Of a stretch of 64,000 bases of DNA, positions 37,447-46,795 are shown piece by piece (position 1 is the stretch's first letter; the number at the start of each line of letters is the position of its first letter). Below the pieces are notes generated by a model. That model was given only the letters and a program-made list of their open reading frames with translations, searched no databases and was not told where the DNA came from. The stretch lies in the NCBI RefSeq assembly GCF_000024505.1, contig NC_013532.1, positions 1 through 64,000 on the forward strand. The letters are read 5' to 3'. This stretch comes from Anaplasma centrale str. Israel. Lineage in GTDB: Bacteria; Pseudomonadota; Alphaproteobacteria; Rickettsiales; Anaplasmataceae. Made by a program: the position numbers and the translations under genes.

Positions 37447-38270
37447 GTGAGGGACCTGGGCGATACAGGTGATGCTGGTTAGTTTGTGTGCAGGGATGGT
37501 GGAGATTGGGTAAGAGTAGTACACGGAGGTAGGGACTAGGTGAAGGTGTGGGCAGAGGCTTGTGTGGTTGGGAAGACAACATTGGGTGAGCCCAAACCTG
37601 TAGAGTGTGGTTAGGTGTGGGTGATTCTGGTCAGTGTGTGGTCAGAGGATGGTAGTTAGGTATGCTGGGCTGGGTGGTACAAGTTAGGGGTGGCCTGGGT
37701 GTAGTTGATGGGTGTACCAAGTTGTGGGGAAGATTGAGTATTAGACCAAGATACATAGTAACAGCCATGATTACATTTATATGGTTATTCATCACTGCAG
37801 GTTGAAGTAAGGACTGGGTCGGCAGTGCCGAGAGCTCCAAGTGTGTAGATGGTAGTGTGGAGAGTAGGGACTTTGGTAATGGTGTGGACCTTTAACTGTA
37901 CTTTAGAAACAACATTAGGTGATTATAGATGGTAGCAATACCACAGTGGGATGAGCTATGGTAATACCCAACTGTTTGTAGTATCAACATGAGCCGGGAT
38001 AAGTAGGGTGAAGTGTATGCTGTGGTAGTTGGTTAGTTAACGTTGATATGGAAATGAGTTGTGAGGTGCTGGTAAGAAGTAGGGAACCCTGAGGGTAGGG
38101 TGCAGAGAACTTTGACTGTGCCAAGAAAGCTGGGAAGCCGAGTAGTATACAGAGGTAGGGGAGACCTGGGTGATGCTAAGAACTTCAAGTGTAAGGATGG
38201 TGCGGTGCCAGATTGGTACTGGCGCTGGGAATGTAGGTAGGTAGGAGAGAGGCAGGTGCCCAGAGGCACG
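37447..38270 (+). repeat. Row of VirB2-tail and msp2 3' scraps
   Basis: The plus strand holds tail-like pieces (a GDLGDTGDAG piece near 37,450; AENFDCAKKAG near 38,105; LGDAKNFKCKDG near 38,170). It also holds a second copy of the region following the msp2 fragment (37,905-38,010 resembles 36,970-37,085), and the segment shared with 35,430-35,540. No intact gene is present. Confidence 0.55.
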
Positions 38271-38470
38271 CCTGTATCTTGTAGGTGGGGATGACGGCCA
38301 TGAACCCTACCGGTACAGATACACCAAGAGAGGATGAGTGCTACTTTTCTGCCATATTTGTCCCCTATGTGGCCAAATACACTTGCATCATCAACCGCGT
38401 TGTCTTTCTCGGGGTGCTCTATGAGCAATGTTGCATTACCCGCTTGTAAGTTATAAGCCCCGGCACCGAG
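38271..38470 (-). pseudogene. proP: Scrambled proP-paralogue scrap
   Basis: The minus strand encodes NATLLIEHPEKDN, then a short AVDDAS string, then VFGHIGDKYGRKVALILS and, after a small deletion and frameshift, the bases that follow in intact proP. In a real ProP these blocks occur in the opposite order, so the fragment is rearranged. The first block differs from the proP in this window (NATFLIEHSKKSN), so its source was another paralogue. AVDDAS matches the omp string HRAVDDASPLG, suggesting a join through omp sequence. Confidence 0.7.
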
Positions 38471-38492
38471 GGGTACCGTGCGTGTGGCAACG

Positions 38493-39050
38493 CTAATCGC
38501 CGAGTATTGTACGCATGAACAGTATTTCTGAGCCACAATAGGATTTGCGGCTTAGCAATTCGCAGCACTGGGGAATCGAAACCTCCGTCCCCCTGTTCAC
38601 GCGCAGCACTACAATGCTGCCGGCCCTGCACCAACGCATGCCAAGCATTGCGTTCAGCGACACGTCTATCAGCGATGCTTCCTCATACGGGGGGTCAACA
38701 AACGCTAGGTCATAACTGCGATCTGCCGGTGGGAGTTTGTGTACGTCACAGCATAAAATGGTCGTTTTGTGTCCAACGCCTAAACTATCGGCTGTCCTCT
38801 TGACGAGCTGCAAGTTGGGCAAGTGTATATCTACAAGGCAGGCGTGTTCCGCGCCCCTGGATAGGGCTTCGAAAGCAAAAGCACCGCTGCCGCAGCATAT
38901 GTCGCATACGTTCACCCCCTCTACAGGCATGTGTGCGCGCAAAACGTTGAATACTGACTCTCGCACTACAGAAATGGCCGGTCGTGCTTTAAGGGCGTTA
39001 CCGGTGAAGACCCTCCTACCGCGGTAAACACCTGCTGTAACTCTGATCAT
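38493..39050 (-). CDS. rsmD: 16S rRNA (guanine-966-N2)-methyltransferase RsmD
   Basis: A 185-residue SAM-dependent methyltransferase. It starts MIRVTAGVYRGRRVF, has the SAM site VCDICCGSGAFAFEALSRGA and the catalytic FVDPPYEE. The conserved start is at 39050; the longer frame upstream is not conserved in character. The end, at 38493, is close to the repeat region but the length is normal. It overlaps no neighbour and is followed upstream by the surA-like gene in the same direction. Confidence 0.92.
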   Translation of the reverse strand: MIRVTAGVYRGRRVFTGNALKARPAISVVRESVFNVLRAHMPVEGVNVCDICCGSGAFAFEALSRGAEHACLVDIHLPNLQLVKRTADSLGVGHKTTILCCDVHKLPPADRSYDLAFVDPPYEEASLIDVSLNAMLGMRWCRAGSIVVLRVNRGTEVSIPQCCELLSRKSYCGSEILFMRTILGD

Positions 39051-39078
39051 ACCCGCAGTCCGCCGTAAAAACCAGCAA

Positions 39079-40290
39079 TCAAAACCTCTTGGTGAAATGG
39101 CGATTCCTGATGGACTCCATGAGCCTTCCACTGGCAGAGACAAGCTTTTCTGTATACACTGCCCGCTTGATTTTATAGACCTCCTCGGCCGTTGGCCCAC
39201 CGCTCCGCGAAATTCCGCATAGTACAATCAGGTCGACCTTTTCCTTTTCACCCTCACTGCCACCATTGCTAGAGTCAGAAGTGGAGCTTAACACCTCCCC
39301 GGGGGTGGCATTGCTTAACATGAACTGAAGCTTAGAAGCAAGATCACCGATGCGCACATCAAGACCCGTCACCTCCAGCCCCATATTCTTGGCAATGCTG
39401 TCAAAGTTGTCACAGTTGGCGCCACGCCCCTTCATGACCCGCAAAACATTTTCGTGGTCGCCCTTCGTAACAGAAGTGCGTTTTATGCTCGCTGAGCTGT
39501 TTAGGAACCCCTTGCCTACCTTGACTTTGCTCAGCAGTTTCAACACCAAGTAGCCACGATCGATTCTCACCGGGCCAATCACTTGGCCGACTTTAGCTCT
39601 TACCAACGAGGCTTTCACGTCAGGCAAAAAGGCGCTAGCAGTCACCCCCACGGCACGGTCGGCATATACCGCGTGCTCTCTATATCTGGCAGCTATTTTG
39701 TCGAGCGCTACACCCTTGTTGAGCTCGCTAAGCACAGAGTCTAAAACGCGCCCCGCCTTGAATGGTACGAAGACCTGTTCCATATCCAGCACAGTCTCGA
39801 GCCCAGCGGACTTGGCCTCGTCAACGTAATTTTCGACGTCGCTATCAGAAACCGCAAGAAAAGGCGCAACCCGCGCGGCTAACATCTTGCTCCATATGAC
39901 TCTAGATCTGAGGTGATTTTCCACAGATTTGTAGTCCAATCCGTTCTGTGCGGCACACTCTCCAATATCCAGCTCGTCGCACACTCCCAATACTGAGAAC
40001 AGCTTACCGGCCTCTGCCTCTAACTCGTGTTTGCTTACGGACATGCCCAGCTCTTTAGCTTCAAGCTCTAGCATAGACTCATCAACCAGAGACTGTAATA
40101 CCTCATTCCGGTCGCTTCCAGCGTGGGCAGTTTTGTAGAAAAACGCGTTCGCTTGTGCACGCCTGGATACATCAAGGCTAGTTATGGCCTTCCCATCAAC
40201 AACAGCTTTTATGCGCACAGAAGAGGCGTAGCAATTGTGCGACACAAGAACAACACACAGGGTGCAGCAGTACACCAAGTAACGCAACAT
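39079..40290 (-). CDS. SurA-like periplasmic chaperone / peptidyl-prolyl isomerase
   Basis: A 403-residue exported protein with a signal peptide (residues 1-22, ending CYA). The SurA N-terminal domain (about 25-150: AVVDGKAITSLDVSRRAQ, LQSLVDESMLELEAKELGM) is followed by one parvulin-like domain (about 165-265: DMEQVFVPF, VGQVIGPVRIDRGYLVLKL) and a weaker C-terminal part. SurA helps fold outer-membrane beta barrels such as the MSP2-superfamily proteins. The Ser/Gly-rich stretch near residue 345 is an insertion. Close upstream of rsmD. Confidence 0.85.
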   Translation of the reverse strand: MLRYLVYCCTLCVVLVSHNCYASSVRIKAVVDGKAITSLDVSRRAQANAFFYKTAHAGSDRNEVLQSLVDESMLELEAKELGMSVSKHELEAEAGKLFSVLGVCDELDIGECAAQNGLDYKSVENHLRSRVIWSKMLAARVAPFLAVSDSDVENYVDEAKSAGLETVLDMEQVFVPFKAGRVLDSVLSELNKGVALDKIAARYREHAVYADRAVGVTASAFLPDVKASLVRAKVGQVIGPVRIDRGYLVLKLLSKVKVGKGFLNSSASIKRTSVTKGDHENVLRVMKGRGANCDNFDSIAKNMGLEVTGLDVRIGDLASKLQFMLSNATPGEVLSSTSDSSNGGSEGEKEKVDLIVLCGISRSGGPTAEEVYKIKRAVYTEKLVSASGRLMESIRNRHFTKRF

Positions 40291-40411
40291 ATGACCGAAC
40301 TACAACAAACGTAGAAGCGAAATTCTAATACGAAACCATCGCAAGTCAAAGACCTATTTACAGCAATCGCAGCCGGGCCCGCACGGCTAGACGTTTTGCT
40401 GCCCGCACGCG

Positions 40412-40485
40412 GGCGAGCGACCAGGATCGAACTGGCGACCTCCAGTGCCACAAACTGATGCTCTACCGACTGAGCTACGCCCGCC
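40412..40485 (-). tRNA. tRNA-His (anticodon GTG)
   Basis: Acceptor GCGGGCG/CGCTCGC, the histidine-specific extra G at position -1 opposite discriminator C, anticodon loop TTGTGGC, T arm GCCAG-TTCGATC-CTGGT. CCA is not encoded. Confidence 0.95.
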
Positions 40486-40685
40486 ACAGGGACAATCAAC
40501 TATCATATCTGGCTTGCAGGAGTCAAGTACCATATGCTGGGAAAGGCCGCGCACAACCCGGCAGAGCGCACAGCCAACTCTACACACCTGGCAGGAATGC
40601 TGGATGTCAGCATAGAATGTTGCAACACGCACAACGGATGAGCACCGCTAACCCAAGAAAACCGCCACAGCCCCGCGCATGGTGG

Positions 40686-42011
40686 CTATGCACCACGCAG
40701 CCTCCGTAGTATTTCCGCCCTACCAATCAGGGGCAGTAACTTTGCAAATTCTGGGCCCTTAGGCACCCCTGTTAGTGCAAGCCTGAGTGGCAGGAGAATA
40801 TCACGGGTGCCACAACTAGTACGTTCTTTGATCTTCTGCAGCCAAGTTTTCCACGTACCACCATGCGGCTCCCCTTCGGGCAGGAGATCACTCGCCAGTT
40901 GCAGCAACTGCCGGTTTAAGTCATCCACCACGGGGGTGACTCCGGAACCGCAGACATCCGCCCACTCTCTTACGTCTGAAATAACATCTATATTATCACG
41001 CACCGCGTACCAGAAACTCTCCGAACACTCTATACCGCATGCTGCCAATCTATCTCGCGCTTTCTCGAATGGCAGCCTCTGTAGCAACCGCACATTCAGC
41101 TTGGATATATCTTCCAGCACAAACTTAATTGGGGCCTGGTTGAATGATGTAATATCAAACGAATCTACAAGCGACTGCATATCTGTGTGCGGCTCCACGG
41201 GAAGAGACGTGCCCATTCTTGCCACGTAGCTGTTAATCGCCATGGGTTCGAGGCCCATTTCCCGCATTTTGCATATCTCGGTTCCACCCACCCGTTTTGA
41301 CATTTTTGATTCTCCCATGCGTAGCAGCGGGAGATGGACAAATGACGGCGGTCTTACGCCGAGCACGTCCATGATATGCACTTGCACTGCCGTATTGCTG
41401 ATGTGGTCTTCACCGCGAATGACGTGCGTCACTTCAAAATCTACATCATCAACCGTGGAAGGTAACATGTAGGTGTAACTTCCGTTAGTCCTCCTGAGGA
41501 TTGGGTCACTGATATTCTTGGCCTGGAGCACCACCCTGCCTCGTATTTCGTCGTTCCAAGAAATCTCCTGGTCGCGGTCCATTTTAAGCCTGAAATACGG
41601 CCTCTTGTAGCTATGGGCTTTGCGGTCTTGCTCGGTCATATTCAAGGCACTTCTGTCGTAAATGGGTGGCAGCCCCATTTTGAGCATCATTTTCCTTTTG
41701 AGCTCCAACTCTTCCTGGGTTTCATAGCAGGGGTAGACCACGCCTTTGCCCATTAGGGAGTTGAAAACCTCGTCGTACCTTTTAATCCTGGAGCTCTGGT
41801 TGAAACACAAATCCCAATCCATGGCTAGCCACTTGAGGTCATTTTTTATCTCCTCCACGTACCTTTCTTCAGACCTTTCAAAGTCAGTATCATCTATCCT
41901 GAGCAGGAATTTACCAGAGCTTTTCCTTGCATACAGCCAGCACACCAGCGCCGTTCTCGCATTCCCTATATGCATATACCCAGTGGGGCTGGGCGCAAAA
42001 CGAGTAATCAT
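40686..42011 (-). CDS. gltX: Glutamyl-tRNA synthetase
   Basis: Class I synthetase of 441 residues from the ATG at 42011, which directly precedes the conserved ITRFAPSPTGYMHIGNARTA (HIGH motif). KMSKRVGGTEI is the KMSKS loop. An upstream in-frame start would add 14 unconserved residues. Many Rickettsiales carry two gltX copies, one of which makes the misacylated Glu-tRNA-Gln; which type this is cannot be said from this sequence alone. Confidence 0.95.
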   Translation of the reverse strand: MITRFAPSPTGYMHIGNARTALVCWLYARKSSGKFLLRIDDTDFERSEERYVEEIKNDLKWLAMDWDLCFNQSSRIKRYDEVFNSLMGKGVVYPCYETQEELELKRKMMLKMGLPPIYDRSALNMTEQDRKAHSYKRPYFRLKMDRDQEISWNDEIRGRVVLQAKNISDPILRRTNGSYTYMLPSTVDDVDFEVTHVIRGEDHISNTAVQVHIMDVLGVRPPSFVHLPLLRMGESKMSKRVGGTEICKMREMGLEPMAINSYVARMGTSLPVEPHTDMQSLVDSFDITSFNQAPIKFVLEDISKLNVRLLQRLPFEKARDRLAACGIECSESFWYAVRDNIDVISDVREWADVCGSGVTPVVDDLNRQLLQLASDLLPEGEPHGGTWKTWLQKIKERTSCGTRDILLPLRLALTGVPKGPEFAKLLPLIGRAEILRRLRGA

Positions 42012-42227
42012 GTAGCCATACCTATCAAAGCACTCATTATGACCAACCTGCATACGTGCGCAACCATGCCAACATTACACATTGCTGGAGGAGAAGCACA
42101 TTGTTTATGTTGCACGCACATGGCCTACAGATTTCGCAGACATCCATACATCAATTTCTTTACCAAGGGAACAACGCGGAGGCAACCTGAATCTTTTTGA
42201 TTTACCAATTGGGGCTTTCTTCTTAGA

Positions 42228-42635
42228 ATGGTAATCCCGGTTGTTCTTGTAATTGGCGTGCGTTTTTTTTGTGTATACACAAACGAAAAGTCAGGGCATG
42301 TTAGGTTTGTGCGCGATGGCTTTTCGTTTCTTGCGTTCGTCTTTGTGTTTTTCTTTGCTGCCTATAAGAGGTTGTGGGCGTTTACGCTCGTCTTGTTAGC
42401 GGCATCTTGCATTGCTTATATTGCGTACCATGAGAATTTTGTGACCCTTCCTTGTTATGTACTGCTTGAGCTCACGATCAAACTCTACGCAGGCCTCGCT
42501 TATCCAGATTGGCTGCGTATGAAGCTCAGACGTACAAAGCACGCTATTTCTGCAACTGTACTGGCGCACAATGCCCTGCATGCTCGGCTAAGGTTTATGG
42601 AGCAAGGGGGCAAAATACCAGGCATCACTTCGTAG
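42228..42635 (+). CDS. DUF2628 membrane protein
   Basis: A 135-residue membrane protein. The string GHVRFVRDGFSFLAFVFVFF followed by AAYKRLWAF is the DUF2628 hallmark, seen in alphaproteobacterial small membrane proteins of unknown role. Three hydrophobic segments (about 1-15, 33-48, 52-68) are followed by a basic soluble end. The gene stands alone between divergent gltX and convergent thiG. Confidence 0.75.
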   Translation: MVIPVVLVIGVRFFCVYTNEKSGHVRFVRDGFSFLAFVFVFFFAAYKRLWAFTLVLLAASCIAYIAYHENFVTLPCYVLLELTIKLYAGLAYPDWLRMKLRRTKHAISATVLAHNALHARLRFMEQGGKIPGITS

Positions 42636-42748
42636 TTGCTCGGTATGCCGGTACGCCTCACAACAGTGTATACTTGTAACAGCCCAGCAGCGGGGCTCCT
42701 GCGGGCTTTACCCCAACCTCAATCCCAGCCAACCGCCTAGTTACTGCT

Positions 42749-43525
42749 CTACTTACGCCAAAAAGGTGTATCTACAAGGGGAGTGCTCGCCACTGCGGAC
42801 TCCCTTTTGCCTATCATGCCCGCTTCGTACCCAAGCCTTCCGGCCTCCACAGCATGTTTGAAGGCGTGGGCCATATTTGTAGGATCAGGAGAGCGCGCAA
42901 TCGCACTATTGACTAACACCCCGTCAATTCCGGTTTCCATCACTATGGCTGCATCGGAGGGCCTACCTATGCCGGCATCCACAATGATTATTACGTCTTT
43001 ATACCTGTTTCTTAGCAACTTCAGGTTATGCATGTTTAACACACCCATGCCAGAGCCTATGGGTGATGCACCGGGCATTAGCACTCTGCACCCGCAGTCT
43101 ATGAGCCTGTGGCAAGCCACAAGGTCATCAGTACAATATGGGAAAACTTCAAAGCCCTGACGCACCAGCTCTTTAGCAGCTTCGCATAGCAATACAAGGT
43201 CAGGGTGTAGGGTGTAGTCATCACCAATAATTTCAAGCTTGATCCAAGAAGTAGTAAAGATTTCCCGTGCCATTTGTGCCATGCGCACGGCATCGCTCAC
43301 CGTACAACAACCAGCTGTGTTTGGTAAAACTCGGCACCCGCTATCCTGGACTATGCGCCAAAAATCACCTCCCGCCCTGGCAGACGGCATCTGCCTGGAG
43401 AGCGATACGGTTACCACTTCTGTGCCGGAATTCAGTATAGCCCGTTTTAGGACCTCAGGAGATGGGTACAGAGCAGACCCCATCAGCAACCTGCTGTTTA
43501 GCTCCACTCCATACACATTCCACAC
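42749..43525 (-). CDS. thiG: Thiazole synthase
   Basis: A 258-residue TIM-barrel enzyme that forms the thiazole phosphate of thiamine from DXP, dehydroglycine and ThiS thiocarboxylate. Visible blocks are SRLLMGSALYPSPEVLKRAI, the Lys-containing SWIKLEIIGDD (Schiff-base Lys), MPGASPIGSGMG and IIVDAGIGRPSDAAIVMETG. Full length. The sulfur carrier thiS lies 83 bases upstream on the same strand, so the two probably form an operon. Confidence 0.95.
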   Translation of the reverse strand: MWNVYGVELNSRLLMGSALYPSPEVLKRAILNSGTEVVTVSLSRQMPSARAGGDFWRIVQDSGCRVLPNTAGCCTVSDAVRMAQMAREIFTTSWIKLEIIGDDYTLHPDLVLLCEAAKELVRQGFEVFPYCTDDLVACHRLIDCGCRVLMPGASPIGSGMGVLNMHNLKLLRNRYKDVIIIVDAGIGRPSDAAIVMETGIDGVLVNSAIARSPDPTNMAHAFKHAVEAGRLGYEAGMIGKRESAVASTPLVDTPFWRK

Positions 43526-43608
43526 GCTCTATTTCCCCACGCTATGGCAACATAGCAATCATAAAGCTACCGCCTAAGTTACAGCATCCAAGAACGCAAC
43601 CACACACA

Positions 43609-43863
43609 CTATCCACCTTGCATTGGGTACACTATGTCTATAGCATCCCCGTTTTTGAGTGCGTACTCACCGTATTGCGCCTTGGTAACAAGTACGTTGT
43701 TGACCGTCACAGCAAAAGGCGCACTAGCCCCATATTCTACTACAGCGTACTGTAGCGAGCTACCCGCAGGTATGCTCTTTTTTTCCCCGTTGATCTTGAT
43801 ATCTATCACATCTTCCACACAAAACGTCCAAAATTGGGGCGCAAATCCCTTCAGTATATACAT
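43609..43863 (-). CDS. thiS: Sulfur carrier protein ThiS
   Basis: Ubiquitin-like sulfur carrier for thiazole synthesis. The C-terminal 66 residues (IKINGEKKSIPAGSSLQYAV... to the terminal MQGG) are a complete ThiS, ending in the diglycine that is thiocarboxylated. From the ATG at 43863 the product has 84 residues, somewhat long; GTG codons at VEDVIDIKING would give the usual length, and an upstream GTG at 43956 would add 31 residues. The start is therefore uncertain. Confidence 0.8.
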   Translation of the reverse strand: MYILKGFAPQFWTFCVEDVIDIKINGEKKSIPAGSSLQYAVVEYGASAPFAVTVNNVLVTKAQYGEYALKNGDAIDIVYPMQGG

Positions 43864-44016
43864 CAATATTCCGCCAGCGCCAGCCAATTTCCGCTCCAAG
43901 CTGTAGACGTAGGGAGGCAGTAATGTGAGATCCACCCCAAATGCAGTACAAGGCACCTTGTGGGGTGCGCTATATTATGCTAATCTTAGCATATCACACC
44001 ATGATGGTAGATATTC

Positions 44017-46440
44017 ATGCTATCACTGCAGAGAACAGGTTACCCGGCACCTGCCGCTACGAACAGCAATACTCCCCTATTCTTGACCTCGGAGTTTCAG
44101 GGTATGGCAAAACTACTAGCAGATACAAATTCTCTGCCCATGCTATCAGGGTTCCTCACAGGAGTTGTGGGAACGAACAGCGCAATGGCTGGATATCCAT
44201 ACGTAAGCATACTGCGGCACAACCTCAGACTTGACAGGAATGATGTTGAAAAACTTACCAATTGCAAACATGGGCACTACAACCGCACGTGGATGACTGA
44301 GGTACTGTACCGCGCGCTATTGCAGATTACGCAGGAATACAGCGTGAGCGGCCCCCAACTGAAACAGCTCGCACATTGTTGTGCGTCAAAGATACACAAA
44401 TTACACAGCAAATCACCCGTATACAATTTTTCCAGTCCTGCGTCTCTTGCGTGTGTGCAGGAGCTGTCGTCATACCTACAAAGAGTGGGCATTAACAGGC
44501 ACCTTGGGATAGACGTGATAACGGAGAACAGCTTAAAAGTGCTAGACGATTTGTCGCGCTACTTTGCGCTAAAAATGCGGCAGGAGTTTTGCCTGTTGCT
44601 CACTTTTTACGGCGCAAGTTATGACAAGCTACCGCATGCATGTTTATCAGCGGAGCTAGTACGACGCATACTGCACGTTAACGGGAAGGCGGTGCAGACT
44701 CCCGTCAGAAATCTCAGCGCCCAAGAATCAACAGCCAGGCAGCTGGTTTCCGAAGCTATAACAACGCATCTAGAGCGCACAAAAAAGCGTTTGGAGCATG
44801 CAGAGGTGATTGTCAATCGGCGCCACCCTTGGTATATGCTGCATCGCAAACTTGTACAATGCTTCTACGCGGTATTCACCTTGCCGAAGCTGCGTGAAGA
44901 CTATATTGCCCTAAAAAGGCTTGATGCCGTTTACAAAGACAGCATAATGTACGGGGATTGCGCGAGGTTTTTCGAAAGTCTGCGCAGCATTAAGCTCCTA
45001 AATGTAGACCGCTACAAAAACCGCCCTGCGCTTGTCGTGGCTTTGCGCACAGCACAAAGTTCATACAAGGTTGCAAGCCACACGGCATATATGGCAGCAG
45101 TTAGAAGCTGTGCATCGCAGCCCCAGCCTACACCATTGCACCGTCTCACGTCGACAGGCCCTAAACGGGACGGGGTATTAGCATTTGCACATCAGAAAGT
45201 CCGCACAAAAATAAGCACTGCGTCCAGATGGTTGAAGCAGCAAGCACGCACCGCTTGGCACACATCTAGGCAAGACGTTGGCCGGCATTACCCCACAATT
45301 GAAGCGGCAAACACGTATGGGCAGTTACCGCAATCACGCGTGCATGCGCACAATAGTGCAAAGGATGACGGCGTTATTGCAGTGTCGCGCTCTTGTCCCA
45401 GTAATGATAACTTCCGCCCGCGGGTCAGTGCCCTACTTGCACATCTTCTGAAGCTACTTAGCAGGAAGCGTCAGTGTCGGACTAGCAGCCTTGTGGCACT
45501 CAACTCGTGCTACACAAATGGCGTCGAGCACATGCTTGCCAGAACCCCAAAAACGTCCGCAAATCGTAAAGTGCGCCGTCCGGTAGGCACATATACATCT
45601 AGGTACCTGCGGGAGAATCAAAAAACACATACTCTGCTAGGCGCCGGGGGACCGCGCAATTTGTATGCCGCATGCACCAATAGGGTGCCTGGTCACGACG
45701 GAGCGCCCACAAGCACCAACCACGCACACAAACATAAATTCCGAGCAGTTTTGCCGGTATGCTCTAGCACAAGAAGATACAGCCCCAGGCATATAGGCAA
45801 TCTTGAACACCGCTTTGGTGATGATAGGCGCTTTGCAGTATCTAACCCGGAGGGCAAGTGCGGACTGTACCAGGGTGGTGACGCCCGCAAAACCGATAAT
45901 GTGTCGGCCCCGACAGTAGCAACTAAACTATCGCAAACTGGCTGCAGCCACAAAAAGTGCGGTGCGGGCAATACCTCAAAGCGGTGCATGTTACCCCTAA
46001 AACCCGAAACCGCTGCGTCTATAAACACACTTTCAAGCAATGATAACTGCGTTTCCGAATCGGACACCGCATCATCCGTGCAGTGGCGGCATGGAAAGGC
46101 AAAACGTGGGGTCGTACGCGCACTTAAGAAGCGTCTTCTCCGGGCCGCCTTATGTGTAACGCGAGCCGGTGAAGCGGAGCTGTCGGGGAGTGACACACAC
46201 TCAAAAGCACATGAATACCTCTCCCATTATGTTGCCCGGAAGAGCAGAGCATGTGAAGGATCCGACCTCAGCCTCCACTCATCCAGACCGAGCCTGCCAC
46301 CCACTGCCAACAAAGTGGGAACATGCGCCACATTATGTTGCATGCGCGGCGCAACATCAGAATATGAGAGCACGGATTCATCGTGTAGTTTGACCTCCCT
46401 TGACGATGAACATGCTAGCCCCCGTAATTTTGACAGGTAG
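44017..46440 (+). CDS. Large basic protein of unknown function, lineage-specific
   Basis: An 807-residue protein that matches no family I know. Residues 1 to about 370 look ordered, with helical stretches (LTSEFQGMAKLLADTN, VQELSSYLQRVGINRH, LDDLSRYFALKMRQEFC). From about 370 on it becomes low-complexity and rich in Arg, Lys, His, Ser, Thr and Cys, with no hydrophobic helix. No signal peptide is visible. Strong basic and disordered character over a long C-terminus fits a type IV secretion substrate or a nucleic-acid-binding effector, but that is inference. The preceding gene, thiS, is divergent. Confidence 0.65.
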   Translation: MLSLQRTGYPAPAATNSNTPLFLTSEFQGMAKLLADTNSLPMLSGFLTGVVGTNSAMAGYPYVSILRHNLRLDRNDVEKLTNCKHGHYNRTWMTEVLYRALLQITQEYSVSGPQLKQLAHCCASKIHKLHSKSPVYNFSSPASLACVQELSSYLQRVGINRHLGIDVITENSLKVLDDLSRYFALKMRQEFCLLLTFYGASYDKLPHACLSAELVRRILHVNGKAVQTPVRNLSAQESTARQLVSEAITTHLERTKKRLEHAEVIVNRRHPWYMLHRKLVQCFYAVFTLPKLREDYIALKRLDAVYKDSIMYGDCARFFESLRSIKLLNVDRYKNRPALVVALRTAQSSYKVASHTAYMAAVRSCASQPQPTPLHRLTSTGPKRDGVLAFAHQKVRTKISTASRWLKQQARTAWHTSRQDVGRHYPTIEAANTYGQLPQSRVHAHNSAKDDGVIAVSRSCPSNDNFRPRVSALLAHLLKLLSRKRQCRTSSLVALNSCYTNGVEHMLARTPKTSANRKVRRPVGTYTSRYLRENQKTHTLLGAGGPRNLYAACTNRVPGHDGAPTSTNHAHKHKFRAVLPVCSSTRRYSPRHIGNLEHRFGDDRRFAVSNPEGKCGLYQGGDARKTDNVSAPTVATKLSQTGCSHKKCGAGNTSKRCMLPLKPETAASINTLSSNDNCVSESDTASSVQWRHGKAKRGVVRALKKRLLRAALCVTRAGEAELSGSDTHSKAHEYLSHYVARKSRACEGSDLSLHSSRPSLPPTANKVGTCATLCCMRGATSEYESTDSSCSLTSLDDEHASPRNFDR

Positions 46441-46795
46441 AGGCGTTGGAGATTTGGGCCTTAGAGATGGTGACTAACAGGATCGGTGAAGACTGCAGCG
46501 GCTCAGGTACAACTCCGCAGGGTCATCTTGGTGTATGCACAACGCAGGTATTGGCTACCAAACCCTGTGTTCCGTCCTTCCATAGGAGCTGGGGCATACA
46601 ACAAATGGATGTTGGAACAAACGATAGCACTTTGCTCCCTGGGCTCAGGGAAAACTTGCCCGTGGGCGCACACGTGCCCATACCTATGGTTGCACGATTG
46701 CACATCCAATCATTCATGGTTGTTGCAAAGATTTGCCTTGATTTACTCTTTGGTTCCCATATCATATGACCCGGTGCCTGGATAATGGTTGCAGT
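46441..46795. other. Intergenic region upstream of the iron-binding protein gene
   Basis: About 355 bp. Small reading frames occur in it but none is recognisable, and no RNA gene is seen. It should contain the promoter for the following gene. Confidence 0.4.

Larger units (their letters stand above)
35787..37676 (+). repeat. Inverted-repeat arm 2 (partner 23978-25856)
   Basis: Mirror copy of arm 1, with the same order of elements. The two arms enclose about 9.9 kb. Divergence is confined to the variable linkers and tails of the VirB2-like cassettes and to the outermost ends. Such long, near-identical inverted repeats permit inversion of the enclosed segment and continual sequence correction between the arms. 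Confidence 0.9.
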
